This document shows positions 40,140 to 51,379 of a stretch of 64,000 bases of DNA, piece after piece. Every line of letters begins with the position of its first letter. Position 1 is the first letter of the stretch. The notes below the pieces were generated by a model. That model worked only from the letters and a program-made list of their open reading frames with translations, was not told the DNA's origin and made no database searches. Source of the stretch: Lampris incognitus (Eukaryota > Chordata > Actinopteri > Lampriformes > Lampridae); contig NC_079214.1 of the NCBI RefSeq assembly GCF_029633865.1, positions 17,152,753 to 17,216,752 on the forward strand, written 5' to 3'. The translations under genes and the position numbers were made by a program.

Positions 40140-41590
40140 ACATAATTGACCTTTCTCAAAGTACCGCCCCAGAACGGTGCTTGTCCAATCCTACCTTAAC
40201 AATGGTCCGTCAAGCTTTCAAACAAAATGCTGAAACGGTGGGCCTATGGGATCTGCAAATCGGATACTGGATATCTGAAAAGTTTGGAGGGGGTGTAATT
40301 TTCTTTCCCTTCCCGAAACCCAGAACGCAAGAAGCGCAATGTTGCCAATAGATTTGGCAGTATAGCAGACCCCATGGCCAGCTTAATCCATCCAAAATCA
40401 ACAAAAATACCTGTGTGCTCCAAGCTAAGCTAGCTACTAGCTAATATTGATAGCTAATACGGCTAACGTATTATTACTGTTACTTTTACCCACACAATGC
40501 GCTGATTTCTTCCTTCATGTTTTGGTGTTTTCCGGCTACTTCCTGGATAGTTCTGAAATGCTTGACGGGCATAGCAACAGTAACTAAGGGGGGCGGGACT
40601 TTGCGAAAGGTCAAGTGTAGATTGTTACTGCCCCCCTGCCGTAATTTCCCCTCTCCAGTAATGCCCCGCCTCCTGTGGAGCCGCTGGTTGAGCCCAGGTG
40701 TTTCCAGTCCATCATCGCGTTGGTGCACCTGTTCCAGATCTAATCAGCCATCCGACCGCCTGTTTAAATGCCCTCCTGTCCTTTGTTCGGGAGATGTCGT
40801 CTTGTCTTTAGCTTGGCTGGACATTGTTATGTGTTTGTTTGTTGTACAGCTTCGTTTTACGACCTATACGCGGTGTAGCGTTTTGGTTTTTACGCGCAGG
40901 AGCCAGGGGATAGATCAGCTGCCCATGGGTGTACTCTGCTTCACGTAGCCCATCTTTGTTATAGGAGTGGGTGCCCACCCTCTGTATTTATTAGTCTAGA
41001 ATCATATTGCACTAGTTTAGGAAATCACTTTTTTTAACGATATCTTTATTTGGGCACCACTCTTAGTTCGCCGTGACGTTCATATTATTTATAGATATAT
41101 ATTTTTGGCATTTTAGTCGGCATCTTGGTTTTTGTGTTTAAACACACATTCTCGCTGCATAATGTTAGGCTCTGTACGTCCCCTAGACTAAAGGGTCGTA
41201 ACATGGATGCAGAAAAGACATTTCTGCGTGTTGTGGGGGTTTCCGGAGGTGTGCAGCAGCTACCGAGAGAGGCTTTTTGCCCCCCTCAGAAACCAATGAA
41301 ATAATTTAATTGAGAAGACGCCTAAGTTTTTCTTTTATTACATGATGATTCTGGTCGTGTGGTTTGGGTCCAGGACTGCTCCGTTGGCATGTGGACACTG
41401 CTTGGCATCCTGTGCGTCATGTTCTTCATAAAATGTATGTCCATTATAATTCTGTTATTCTCTTTCAATGTTGTATTATGTAAATTGCGTGAACACAACA
41501 TCCATTGCACGCTGTCCGTCTTGGGAGAGAGAGCCCTCCTCTGTTGCTCTCCCTGAGGTTTCTTCCTATTTTTTCTCCCTGTTAAAGGGT
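40140..41590. other. Gene-free stretch
   Basis: No protein family or RNA recognised. GCTAGCTAC-type short repeats occur at about 40425-40470. A promoter-like TTTAAATGCC near 40760 may belong to an LTR remnant, but no partner repeat was found. Confidence 0.35.
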
Positions 41591-41730
41591 TTTTTAGGGA
41601 GTTGTTCCTTATCCGATGAGAGGGTCTAAGGACATGATGTTGTGTTGCTGTTAAGCCCACTGAGGCAAAATTTGTAATTTGTGATATCGGGCTATACAAA
41701 TAAAATTGATTTGATTTGATTTGAAGACAT
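41590..41730 (+). repeat. LINE-type 3' tail repeat
   Basis: Matches 4430-4545 and ends in TTGATTTGATTTGATTTGAA. It lies just upstream of the BED-BESS promoter-like region. Confidence 0.5.
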
Positions 41731-41855
41731 GAGGGGTTTTCCGCCCCCCTCCCGTCCTCTCTATTCCAGTTGGTGGCGGTAATGCGCCGAATCGTCGTTT
41801 ACCAACCACCAATAAACCTGAAAGGAGACGATGGAGAGAATTTAGGCGTTTTCAA

Positions 41856-41898
41856 TCCAGTAGAGGGCGGTAATGCAACATTTCGGATGCAAACCACC
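41856..41898 (+). promoter_or_regulatory. Promoter-like motif upstream of the BED-BESS gene
   Basis: Contains AGTAGAGGGCGGTAATGC then GGATGCAAACCACC, nearly the same as the block upstream of kifbp (21372-21410, minus). A partial copy is at 41764-41788. The ATG used for the gene is 80 bases downstream. Confidence 0.45.
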
Positions 41899-41977
41899 TC
41901 TGAAAACCAAGGAAGAAGAGCTTGCAGTTCGGCGATATTGGAGATGGGCTGGACGCTGCCCCACAAATAGGCGAAAC

Positions 41978-42761
41978 ATGCAAAGGCCACCACAGCCGTC
42001 AAAAAGTTCCGCGTGGAGCTCGTTCAAAAAAATAAACGAATATGAGGTGCAGTGCAAACTGTGCCAGGTCAAGCTTGCATATCACAAGTCTACAACAACT
42101 ATGCACAGTCATTTGAGAGCAAAGCACCCAGCAGCAGACGGGGGCCCGTCGACAGATCAACAATCAATGGCTAGCTTTGTCACCAGACTAAGTAAGTAGA
42201 CCTGCGGAGCAGACAACGACCTTCGTATCAGAGATGATAGCTAGAGACGTGCTTCCCATCGGCTTTGTCGATAAGCGAGGGATTTTCGAAGATAAGTTGT
42301 GGAAATCGTGAATGGGTCTCTCGTTGCTCTCTTTTGTGTGTTTGTGCAGCTGGCGGGAGCGGGATCTTCGAACAATGGTCGAATAGTTCCCGGTCGATAG
42401 TGTTTCTGCTTGAAATGGCCATCCCGATTGTTTACCAGCAGCACAGACTTGCCCCCCCCCCACTGTTACTGCTAGGGCACGAGCAGATGGGAGGACACGC
42501 GAGCGAATATTGGCCCACTACATGTGTGTAATGTTAACCAGATATTCGATGAAAAGTGTTGAAAATCATTTTCCGGGCCAAAATCTGTTTAATTCCATAA
42601 TTACCGGAAGGAAATAGTCTTAAGTTAGACCTACTTGAGCCATTTCTGTAGCAAAATATTTTCCCCACCTAAATGGAGGTTAATTGAGGCATCTATTTAT
42701 GTACATGTTATATACATTATGTATATATACTTAAACATAACGTTATGTACACTATTATGTG

Positions 42762-42802
<41 letters not shown>

Positions 42803-43550
42803 TTTGCACAAAAAGTAAGGAAATGTGTGTTTGGTAGATTATTTCTTTGTTGTAACAATGCTTCTTGGCAATAAATCTTATACCGTTGGAAAGCCTGTGT
42901 ATTTGCCTTTTAAATGGTGCCACATTTGTAAGGAACATGTATTTGTGGGATGAGCAGCAGAGCTGAGTATGTGGGTTGCGCCCATGAAAAATTTGCCAAA
43001 TCTTCTCTGCCAATGCCAAACAGCTTATTTTGCTGTTGACTCTTGTTTGAGCTTCTGGTACCCCAGGTGCTGACAATCAGCTGCCTGATATAAGATTTAT
43101 TGCTAAGAAGCATTGTTACAACAAAGAAATAATCATCAAACACACATTTCCTTAGTTTTGTGCTAAGTTTATTTTCCCACCAAGATGCAGGGGAGGTTAA
43201 TTGAGGCATCTATTTGCATGTTATGTACATTATGTTATGTATATATACTTTCCACAGATAGTCCTACTAAGATTGAAATGGAAGAGGAGCTGCAACATGC
43301 CTCACCGCGGAGGCCCATAAGGCATAAAAGGCCAAGAAAAGAACTTGACCCCTTTAAAAGGGAGCTCATAGCCGCCCTGCTGCAACCTCAACCACCACCT
43401 CCACCTCCCTCAGAGGACGAGCTCTTCCTCAGGAGCCTGCTTCCGTCTCTGGAGAGAATGCCGCTTGCATTGAGGCAGGAGGTGAAATTAGATATTCATA
43501 AAATTGTTTTTGAGGCCAGCCAAACATGCATTAAACGTGAAAATGATTGA
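41978..43550 (+). CDS. BED zinc finger plus BESS domain protein, two exons
   Basis: Exon 1 (41978-42191) encodes a BED-type finger: SSFKKINEYEVQCKLCQVKL then HSHLRAKHP, with CxxC and HxxxxH metal ligands. It ends with A|GTAAGT in phase 1. Exon 2 (43258-43550) follows TTTCCACAG and supplies the two missing bases. It encodes an acidic start, a basic patch (RPIRHKRPRKELDPFKREL), a Pro run and a BESS-like motif (DELFLRSLLPSLERMPLALR then QEVKLDIHKIVFEA). The product would be 168 residues. BED fingers bind DNA and are shared by hAT transposases; BESS motifs mediate protein contacts in MADF-BESS regulators (family knowledge). An upstream in-frame ATG at 41873 lies in the promoter motif, so I prefer 41978. 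Host gene versus transposon-derived gene cannot be settled here. Confidence 0.65.
42766..42800. repeat. (AT)n microsatellite
   Basis: Run of AT at the edge of a long inverted-repeat element in the BED-BESS intron; absent from the duplicated copy. Confidence 0.9.
42801..43168. mobile_element. Long-inverted-repeat MITE, copy A
   Basis: The left arm ACTTTGCACAAAAAGTAAGG ... and the reverse complement of the right arm ACTTAGCACAAAACTAAGGA ... pair over about 85 bases, including GTTGTAACAATGCTTCTT. The middle of about 200 bases is unique. Copy B is at 45787-46157. Confidence 0.8.
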
Positions 43551-44765
43551 CAATTAAGAATGTTGTGCTTGTCCTTTTTCTTTTTTCTTATTGTTACTGT
43601 TGAGCTTTGTATTGAATTGAGCTTTATACTGAATGAACCGGTGCTAAAGAAAGTAACAGTTCCAATCTGTTTTTTTCACATTTTAATCTTTTTATGGAGG
43701 GTGTGGATATTGTTGTTTGAATTTTGCTCAAGTGTGTGAGAGGCGGTTGGGAGGCATTCTGGGTCTGCTTGACTGGGATCATAATTTCTATATGCTTGTT
43801 TCCTACTGTCGAACCACATGTTAAAACCACGGTCAATTTTGGATGATCGTCTCCGCCAAGATCTGGACTTGGTCAGTTTTAGGCAGTTGTTGGTGATGAT
43901 GAGGAAGATGATGGTAGTGATGGACAATGTTAAGGAAGTAAGTCCACCACCTGTAGTTTAGGCCTACTGTTAAAAGTGTTGTATTGAATGGATGGGACCA
44001 CAGACTTTGTAGCTGTTAAAGCAATCAACTTTTGTTTCAGTTGCACAAGAAAACAATGAATGACAATGAGAAAGTCAACTTGGTGAGTTGGTGTTTTTCT
44101 ATATTCAACTCGTTTTGCTGTACAGAATGCTGCCGTTGCATGACTAAAAGGTTTGCCAGGTTGTGGACCCTGCATATCTAATCTGGACTTTATATCCTAT
44201 TTTTCACTTTTCATGGTGCTCAGATGTCTGCTGTTTATTATTTTGATGCTGGCATTTGCTGATTGAGAATGAACCTTGTTTTGTTTTTTTGGGTTTTTTT
44301 TTACCTGCAACTACTGCTTCCTGAATGCTCATTTTGCTTGGTTGGTGTAGTTCATGAACTGTATGCTGATCAGTAATTTATGGTTATTGAATGATATTGA
44401 CAACAGTAATGAATTTCAAGGATGTCAGTATTAAATGGCATTTGTTTGCTGACTGGTTATATCTGTAGAGTATGTTTTAATGTATCAATGCTTTCCCATG
44501 CTCCCATTTGCCAAAATATGTAGGGTAACAGTAGGAAGATGCAATAGATAAGGAAATTAATGTTTGTGTGTATGTGTGGAGAGAAGGAGCAAGCGAGGGG
44601 GGGACGCACCATGTGCCTTTTATATGGCGATTTATAAAATCCTGTATGGGCCATTTTACAGAATTGGTTCAAAGTCAGAGTTGAAAACATCTTGTAATAA
44701 ATGTTTTTTCTCCAAACTTTTTATGTATTCAAATTGTATAATATCCCCGGTACACATTTCTAATA

Positions 44766-45743
44766 GGGCTGTTAAAATTGACGCGTTAACGCGGATTAAT
44801 CCATCATCATTATTAATCTGATTAAAAATTATAACGCAATTAACCCATCTGCGCCGCAGAATGACTCAAAATCCCTGAAACGTCTCTGGCAACGCATTTC
44901 GGGCAGTTTGTCCAAGTAGAGTTACCGTCGCACATACCGCCGCGCATGCGCAAATGGGCAGTTGATGGATCCCACTTTACTGGGCAAGACTAGGAAGACC
45001 CGCCCCTACTCTATCTCTGATTGGCTACCCCTATCCCTAACCCTAACCTTAACCAACGGAGGCGACGAGTACTAGCCAATCAGAGGCAGAGTTCGCGGAA
45101 AACGGGTACGAGTACTGGCCAATCAGAGACAGAGCGCCCAGAAAAGTAGTGGGATCCATAATAACGCTCCGCGGACAGAACCAACCAACCAACTCGATAA
45201 GGAAGTATGGAAGACGCTAAACAGCACGTTGGCCCTCTCGGTGGGAAATTTGAATACAGAAAAAACCAAGACGGAACAGTCGACCAACAGAAAGTAGTGT
45301 GCACACTCTGCAGGAAGGAGTTTTCTTTTCACCGAAGCACTTCCAGCTTAAAATACCACATTAATGCGAAGCATCCGTTAGTCGGGGATTCTGCTAGCAC
45401 CTCGGCTGACGCGTCGCCCGGCTCGCGACAAACCACCCTCACGGAACGTCGGGGCCTCAGTAAGTCTACCTCTGACAAGTAACAGGGCCACATTAATGTG
45501 GATAAATGTTTGTTTTGAAAAAGAGAGTCAACAAAGTTTTTTGTTAACACAAACTGTTAAAGGTGTTTAATAAACATGTTAAGTGCATATATATTCCCTT
45601 CCTTCTTGAGTCTGTTTGCTCATGCAAAATGAAACGCGATTAATATAGATTAAAAATGAATGATATTTAATCGTGATTAGTCGAAATTAATCCACAGCAA
45701 CCCTGTGATTAATCTGATTAAAAATTTTAATCGTTTGACAGCA
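44766..45743 (+). mobile_element. hAT-like transposon, internally deleted, carrying a BED exon
   Basis: The left end GGGCTGTTAAAATTGACGCG and the inverted right end TGCTGTCAAACGATTAAAAT are short imperfect TIRs. CTAATA flanks both sides (44760-44765 and 45744-45749), compatible with a decayed 8-base hAT duplication. Both ends carry ATTAATCTGATTAAAAAT. The 978-base interior has CCAAT-type boxes (GCCAATCAGAG) before a BED-finger frame; the catalytic part of a transposase is absent. It lies exactly between duplication copies A and B. Confidence 0.75.
45207..45482 (+). CDS. BED zinc finger exon inside the hAT element
   Basis: The frame reads GGKFEYRKNQDGTVDQQKVV, CTLCRKEFSFHRSTSSLKYH, INAKHPLVGDSAS: a BED finger with CxxC and HxxxxH. 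It is not a copy of the finger at 41978. The frame stops at 45482, but a donor A|GTAAGT after 45459 is in phase 1. That is the same phase as the first BED exon and as required by the BESS exon at 46247. Spliced so, it gives 84 BED-side codons plus the BESS part. As a stand-alone frame it would be 91 residues. hAT transposases usually have an intron after the BED exon, so this may simply be the relic first exon. Confidence 0.65.
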   Translation: MEDAKQHVGPLGGKFEYRKNQDGTVDQQKVVCTLCRKEFSFHRSTSSLKYHINAKHPLVGDSASTSADASPGSRQTTLTERRGLSKSTSDK

Positions 45744-45786
45744 CTAATACTTATACATAACCTTATGTACACTATTATGTGTATAT

Positions 45787-46157
45787 ACTTGGCACAAAAA
45801 GTAAGGAAATGTGTGTTTGGTAGATTATTTCTTTGTTGTAACAATGCTTCTTGGCAATAAATCTTATACCGTTGGAAAGCCTGTTTATTTGCCTTTTAAA
45901 TGGTGCCACATTTGTAAGGAACATGCGTTTGTGGGATGAGCAGCAGAGCCGAGTATGTGGGTTGTGCCCATGAAAAATTTGCCAAATCTTCTCTGCCAAA
46001 CAGCTTATTTTGCTGTTGCCGTTGACTCTTGTTTTGAGCTCCTGGTACCCCAGGTGCTGACAATCAGCTACCTGATATAAGATTTACTGCCAAGAAGCAT
46101 TGTTACAACAAAGAAATAATCTACCAAACACACATTTCCTTACCTTTTGTGCTAAGT
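45787..46157. mobile_element. Long-inverted-repeat MITE, copy B
   Basis: Same element as 42801-43168, duplicated with its surroundings. Its arms match each other slightly better than in copy A (GGTAGATTATTTC versus its inverse without the gap). Confidence 0.8.
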
Positions 46158-46246
46158 TTATTTTCCCACCAAGATGCAGGGGAGGTTAATTGAGGCATCT
46201 ATTTGCATGTTATGTACATTATGTTATGTATATATACTTTCCACAG

Positions 46247-46539
46247 ATAGTCCTACTAAGATTGAAATGGAAGAGGAGCTGCAACATGCCTCACCGCAGA
46301 GTCCCATAAGGCATAAAAGGCCAAGAAAAGAACTTGACCCCTTTAAAAGGGAGCTCATGGCCGCCCTGCTGCAACCTCAACCACCACCTCCACCTCCCTC
46401 AGAGGACGAGCTCTTCCTCAGGAGCCTGCTTCCGTCTCTGGAGAGAATGCCGCTTGCATTGAGGCAGGAGGTGAAATTAGATATTCATAAAATTATTTTT
46501 GAGGCCAGCCAAACATGCATTAAACGTGAAAATGATTGA
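46247..46539 (+). CDS. Duplicated BESS-domain exon
   Basis: The exon follows the same acceptor (TTTCCACAG) and is 293 bases, like 43258-43550. Only a few residues change (PRRPIRH to PQSPIRH, LIAALLQ to LMAALLQ, KIVFEA to KIIFEA). The frame is fully open and conservative changes dominate, so it is not obviously decaying. It could be an alternative last exon for the upstream BED exon at 41978 or the second exon for the hAT-borne BED exon at 45207. Confidence 0.65.
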
Positions 46540-47990
46540 CAATTAAGAATGTTGTCCTTGTCCTTTTTCTTTTTTCTTATTGTTACTGTTGAGCTTTGTA
46601 TTGAATTGAGCTTTATACTGAATGAACCGGTGCTAAAGAAAATAACAGTTCCAATCTGTTTTTTCACATTTTAATCTTTTTATGGAGGGTGTGGATATTG
46701 TTGTTTGAATTTTGCTCAAGTATGTGAGAGGCTGTTGGGAGGCATTCTGGGTCTGCTTGACTGGGATCATAATTTCTATATGCTTGTTTCCTACTGTCGA
46801 ACCACATGTTAAAACCACGGTCAATTTTGGATGATCATCTCCGCCAAGATCTGGACTTGGTCAGTTTTAGGCAGTTGTTGGTGATGATGAGGAAGATGAT
46901 GGTAGTGATGGACGATGTTAAGGAAGTAAGTGCACCACCTGCAGTTTAGGCCTACTGTTAAAAGTGTTGTATTGAATGGATGGGACCACAGACTTTGTAG
47001 CTGTCAAAGCAATCAACTTTTGTTTCAGTTGCACAAGAAAACAATGAGAAAATCAACTTGGTGAGTTGGTGTTTTTCTATATTCAACTCGTTTTGCTGTA
47101 CAGAATGTTGCCGTTGCATGACTAAAAGGTTTGCCAGGTTGTGGACCCTGCATATCTAATCTGGACTTTATATCCTACTGTTCACTTTCCATGGTGCTCA
47201 GATGTCTGCTGTTTATTATTTTGATGCTGGCATTTGCTGATTGAGAATGAACATTGTTTTGTTTTTTTGGGGGTTTTTTTTTTTACCTGCAACTACTGCT
47301 TCCTGAATGCTCATTTTGCTTGGTTGGTGTAGTTCATGAACTGTATGCTGATCAGTAACTTATGGTTATTGAATGATATTGACAGCAGTAATGAATTTCA
47401 AGGATGTCAGTATTAGATGGCATTTGTTTGCTGACTGGTTATATCTGTAGAGTATGTTTTAATGTATCAATGCTGTCCCATGCTCCCATTTGCCAAAATA
47501 TGTAGGGTAACAGTAGGAAGATGCAACAGATAAGGAAAAGTAATGTTGTGTGTGTGTGTGTGTGGTGAGAAGGAGCAAGTGAGGGGGCGATGCACCAGGT
47601 GCCTTTTATATGGCGATTTATAAATTCCTATATGGACCATTTTACAGAATTGGTTCAAAGTCAGAGTTGAAAACATCTTGTAATAAATGTTTTTTCTCCA
47701 AACTTTTTATGTATACAAATTGTATAATATCCACGGTACACATTTCTGATGATAGTAGTTAATTCTTATATTGTATTTTCAGCCAGTTTTGGAATATTTT
47801 TCCTCTCCCAGAATTTTGTCACTAACGAAACACAATAATATATAATAAGAGCAAGTTTCTCTACATCTACCTTGTACATATATTTTTTGCCATTTTAAAA
47901 AAGTTTTCACAGTTAAACAAATAACAACTACACATTCAACAAAATATCAAGTGTAATTTATGAGATTCATTTTATTTTGAATCCAAATTT

Positions 47991-48185
47991 TGGTTGCACT
48001 TTATTTTAGGTTGTCTCCTAGTAATAAGGTGACAATTATCACGTAATTTCTTAGAAATAAGGTTGAAATTACCTTGTAATTTGGGTTAGGGTTAGTAAAT
48101 GTCAACCTTATTTCTAAGAAATTACGTGATAATTACCACCCTATTACTAGGTAATTTCCGACCCCCGTAAAATAAAGTGTTACCC
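47991..48185. mobile_element. Foldback MITE
   Basis: The left arm GCACTTTATTTTAGGTTGTC ... and the reverse complement of the right arm ACACTTTATTTTACGGGGGT ... pair over roughly 80 bases, sharing TATCACGTAATTTCTTAGAA. The loop is short (about 25 bases). No coding content. Confidence 0.8.
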
Positions 48186-48296
48186 AAAATGTCTTTGTTC
48201 AGGGCATAAAGTTGACCATACTGATTTCAAAGTTAAGGATTCATTAGTTTTAATGTACTTTGACCCAAACGCCATGATCGCATCACAGTGGGTCTT

Positions 48297-49205
48297 GATA
48301 CGTGCTCAATAATCCAGGCAACAAAACCACAGACAGTTGAATCAGTTCATCTGGACACAACGTTTATTGAGAGAAACGTTTCACCACTCATCTAAGTGAC
48401 CTCTTCTGTCTCAGCTGACTGCAGGTGTCCCCACCCTTATAAACAATACAGCTGCATAACGACCGTAAACAACGATACAAAAGCCGCGTCTCAGTTGCTT
48501 TCAAGCCCCAAAACACCGCCGCGCCAGAAGCTGGTCCACCCCAAGGACCGGGTCCCCCGGCACAAACTGGGCAATTAAAAGTGCTCACGGCAGGGCTCAA
48601 GCTCTCGGATAGGCCGAGTTCAAGCACTAGGTTAAGCCCGCAGAGGAAATGGGGCTATAATAGTGTACTAACATAGTGTACGCTGTTAAGTGCCGGGAGG
48701 ACTGCCGTGACTTGTACATCGGGGAAACCAAACACGTGCTGCTGAAGAGGATGGCACAGCACAGAGGAGCTGACGCGTCAGGCCAGGACTCCGCAGTCTA
48801 CGCCCACCTACAGGCCAGTGGCCACTCCTTCAGGGATGAGGACGTGCACATCCTTGATAGGGGGGAACGCTGGTTTGAACGGGGAGTCAGAGGTCATCCC
48901 TGTCAAGAGGAAACGACCATCCCTGAACCGAAAGAGAGAGAGGAGGAGAGGGGGGGTAAGAGCTAATTCCCAAATCCTCTGTGAATAGTACACATGGCCA
49001 TCGAAACTTGGGGTCACGCACATTTGCATTTGAAAGGGATCGTTGTTTTCGGTCGTTATGCAACTGCATTGTTTACAAGGGTGGGGATACCTGCAGTCAG
49101 CTGAGACTGAAGAGGTCACTTGGATGAGTGGTGAAACGTGTCTCTCAATAAACGTGTCCAGATGAACTGATTCAACCTTCTTTGATTTTCTCCCCTGGAT
49201 TATTG
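48297..49205 (+). mobile_element. Penelope-like element, 5'-truncated, with inverted terminal repeats
   Basis: The left end (CAGTTCATCTGGACACAACG, TTTATTGAGAGAAACGTTTC, CTCAGCTGACTGCAGGTGTC) recurs reverse-complemented at 49040-49205. Inverted terminal repeats are common in Penelope-like insertions. The interior encodes only the GIY-YIG end of the protein; the RT part is missing. Fragments of the same terminal repeat lie at 29152-29285 and 49584-49690. Confidence 0.8.
48660..48966 (+). pseudogene. GIY-YIG endonuclease domain of a Penelope-like element
   Basis: The frame reads VYAVKCREDCRDLYIGETKH, RMAQHRGADASGQDSAVYAH, HSFRDEDVHILDRGERWFER. The core YAV...LYIGET and the downstream Arg/His-rich helix are those of GIY-YIG nucleases in Penelope-like retroelements. 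Just upstream, LVHPKDRVPRHKLGN (about 48530-48578) is the usual preceding segment, separated by an insertion of roughly 85 bases with stops. The end after ERGVRG is frameshifted. Not a host gene. Confidence 0.8.
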
Positions 49206-49583
49206 CGCACGCATAAAGACAAAGCCCGTGCAAGTGCACAAGAGAACTGCAGAGGAAGAGGAGAAGGAAGGAGGGTTGAGACCTGCAGCCAAGCGGAGGA
49301 ATGCCGCTGTAACGCCCCAGAAACCCTCCAAGGGAAGGCAAAGAAGTACTGATGAACGCTGCCTTGCTTTTTAAAAGCAACGGTGGAAAAATATGCAAAA
49401 AAATTAGTTCAGTATCATTTTCACAAGATGAAATTTAGGCGTTAGGGTTCGGGACAGCCACCTCATAATTGAAAGTAACCTATGAATGATGATTTTATAT
49501 CTCTTAAGCTTACTGCTTCCTCAAATATTGTTTTGGGTTTCAACAGACAATAGAAGGATTTTAGTAAACGTCTGAAGTTTGTC

Positions 49584-49690
49584 TTTATGCATGCTCAATA
49601 ACCCAGGTAAGAAAATCAAAGAAAGTTGAATCGGTTCATCTGGACGAGTTTGTATCCAGATGAACCGATTCATCGTCCAGATGAACCGAA
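49584..49690. repeat. Penelope-like terminal repeat fragment with small inverted repeat
   Basis: GCTCAATAACCCAGGTAAGA ... GAATCGGTTCATCTGGACGA matches the left repeat of 48297-49205. It is followed by TCCAGATGAACCGATTCATC, its own reverse complement. Confidence 0.6.
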
Positions 49691-49850
49691 TCGACGTTCT
49701 GTGATCTAAGATTTGCATGCTTTTTAAATTTTTTTTTTTTTGCGGGTTGGGGACAGCAGTTTGCACTAATTCAGTAGAATGGCCCATTTAGGGGGTCAAT
49801 TTCAAAACACTCGACCCCTCCACAAGGTCAGCCTTAAGTAAAATATTGTG

Positions 49851-50004
49851 GCGAATTCGGGGGGACAACGCAACCACAGGAATTGCCGCGACCGGGAAGC
49901 GAACCCGTATCGCCCGCACCGCAGGAGACATCGCTAACCGCTCGACTAAAGTGTCAGACGCGCGGTCCAGCGGCCAGCGTGTCTTCTTATCCGTGCACGT
50001 TACA
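49851..50004 (-). repeat. tRNA-derived SINE, family B, copy 3
   Basis: Same unit as 20071-20219, nearly full length, ending CACGTTACA on the plus strand. Confidence 0.7.
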
Positions 50005-50393
50005 AATAGTGTAACGTACGTGAATAGCCCCCCGAATTCGCCTCAATAGTGAACTATCTAAAAAAAGAAAAAAAAACACCCAAAAAATACAAGCAGTGAA
50101 CTTAACATCTTTATTGCAAACCAATCAGGGGCCGATTTGCTTATTTGTTTATTATTTGTGATCCTTGATCCTGTGGGAGTGCAGGAATGAGGAGACGGAG
50201 AGATCGAGTCGAGTCAATTCCGTTTACTCGCCACATGAAACGACACCGATACAGCACAATCTCTCCTGGCAACCAGCTAACCAACCGCTAGGCTGCTGCA
50301 AACATGGCTCCACCCCGGAAACTCTAAGCAGTGCCTACGTCAGCACTCTGAACGGCTGCCTTAAAGGAGCAGCAGCCCCCTGGTGAATCCACG

Positions 50394-51263
50394 CTCAATT
50401 GTGTATCGCCACAATCCCACCTTTTCCCTTGAGCCCCATATCTGCCAAATTGTCAAACCCTCCTTCTACCACCTTCGCAATATTGCGAAAGTAAGACCCT
50501 CTCTCTCACGCCCTGCTGCCGAGACACTGAGCCATGCCTCCATCTCCTCCCGCCTTGATTACCGCAGCTCACTCCTCCATGGCGTCAGTGCTAGCTCTAT
50601 CAAGAGACTCCAACTGGTCCAGAACGCATCTGCCCGACTTTTAACCTTCACCGAATCCTGGCACCACGTCACCCCAGCCCTAAAGGACCCCCACCCATCT
50701 TCCACCGGATCAATTACAAAATCCTGGTTCTCACTTACAAAGCCCTTCACCAACTGGCTCCCCCATACCTTACCGACCTCCTCTCCCGCTACCAACACTC
50801 TCGGTCCCTCAGATCCACCTCAGCATCCCTCCTCTCCACTCCCAGGTCCAACCTCCGGCTTTGGTGACCGAGCCTTCTCCAGGGCAGCTCCCAGGCTCTG
50901 GAACTCACTCCCCCAAATCAATAGCGAGTCAGAATCCCTCCCATTCTTCCGTCTCAAGACACACCTTTTCTCCATTGCCTTCTCGTGCCCCCCCCGCTCT
51001 CTTACCCCCCCCCAATCTAAAGCAGACTAAGGAACCGAGTACTCGACCTGCTGCCCCCTCCTCTCGGAACTCCCTCGCCAAGCACACCAGAGACTGCTGC
51101 GGTCTGCCCACATTCAAGTCATTAATCAGGACTCGCCTCTTCAGACTTGCTTTCATGTTTGATTAATGTTGTGTTGCAGGTTTTTGGTGTATTGCTTTTA
51201 AGTTTATTCTAGTTTATGTAAAACGTCTTTGAGTATGACGAAAAGTGCTATATAAATACAATG

Positions 51264-51300
<37 letters not shown>
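50394..51300 (+). mobile_element. L2-like LINE, ORF2 C-terminal part
   Basis: The frame 50383-51030 contains VKPSFYHLRNIAKVRPSLSR, LDYRSSLLHGVSASSIKRLQ, VQNASARLLTF and, after a frameshift, GDRAFSRAAPRLWNSLPQI. Its 3' end is GTCTTTGAGTATGACGAAAA, AGTGCTATATAAATAC and an (ATT)n tail at 51270-51300. Poly-C runs near 50990-51010 break the frame. Confidence 0.85.
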
Positions 51301-51379
51301 TGTTGTTGTTGTACAGACAACATAATTTGGGAAAGTGAAAACCTACGCCCTCTAGTGGTCGTGTTCCATTGGCCATGGG

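Larger units (their letters stand above)
42728..44763 (+). repeat. Direct duplication, copy A (BESS exon and flanks)
   Basis: This 2.0-kb block reappears at 45751-47742 in the same direction with only scattered differences. It holds the inverted-repeat MITE, the BESS exon and its 3' UTR, including AATAAA near 44695. Confidence 0.93.
45751..47742 (+). repeat. Direct duplication, copy B
   Basis: Copy of 42728-44763 without the (AT)n run and with small indels (for example one GATT- or AATG-sized loss near 47045). After ACACATTTCT the two copies diverge, which marks the right duplication edge. Confidence 0.93.

Noticed and set aside
45020-45060. Telomere-like CCCTAACCCTAACC
   Set aside because: Only about three units, inside the hAT element; not an interstitial telomere array.
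48676-48966. Host GIY-YIG nuclease gene
   Set aside because: The sequence around the catalytic core and the flanking inverted repeats are those of a Penelope-like retroelement.
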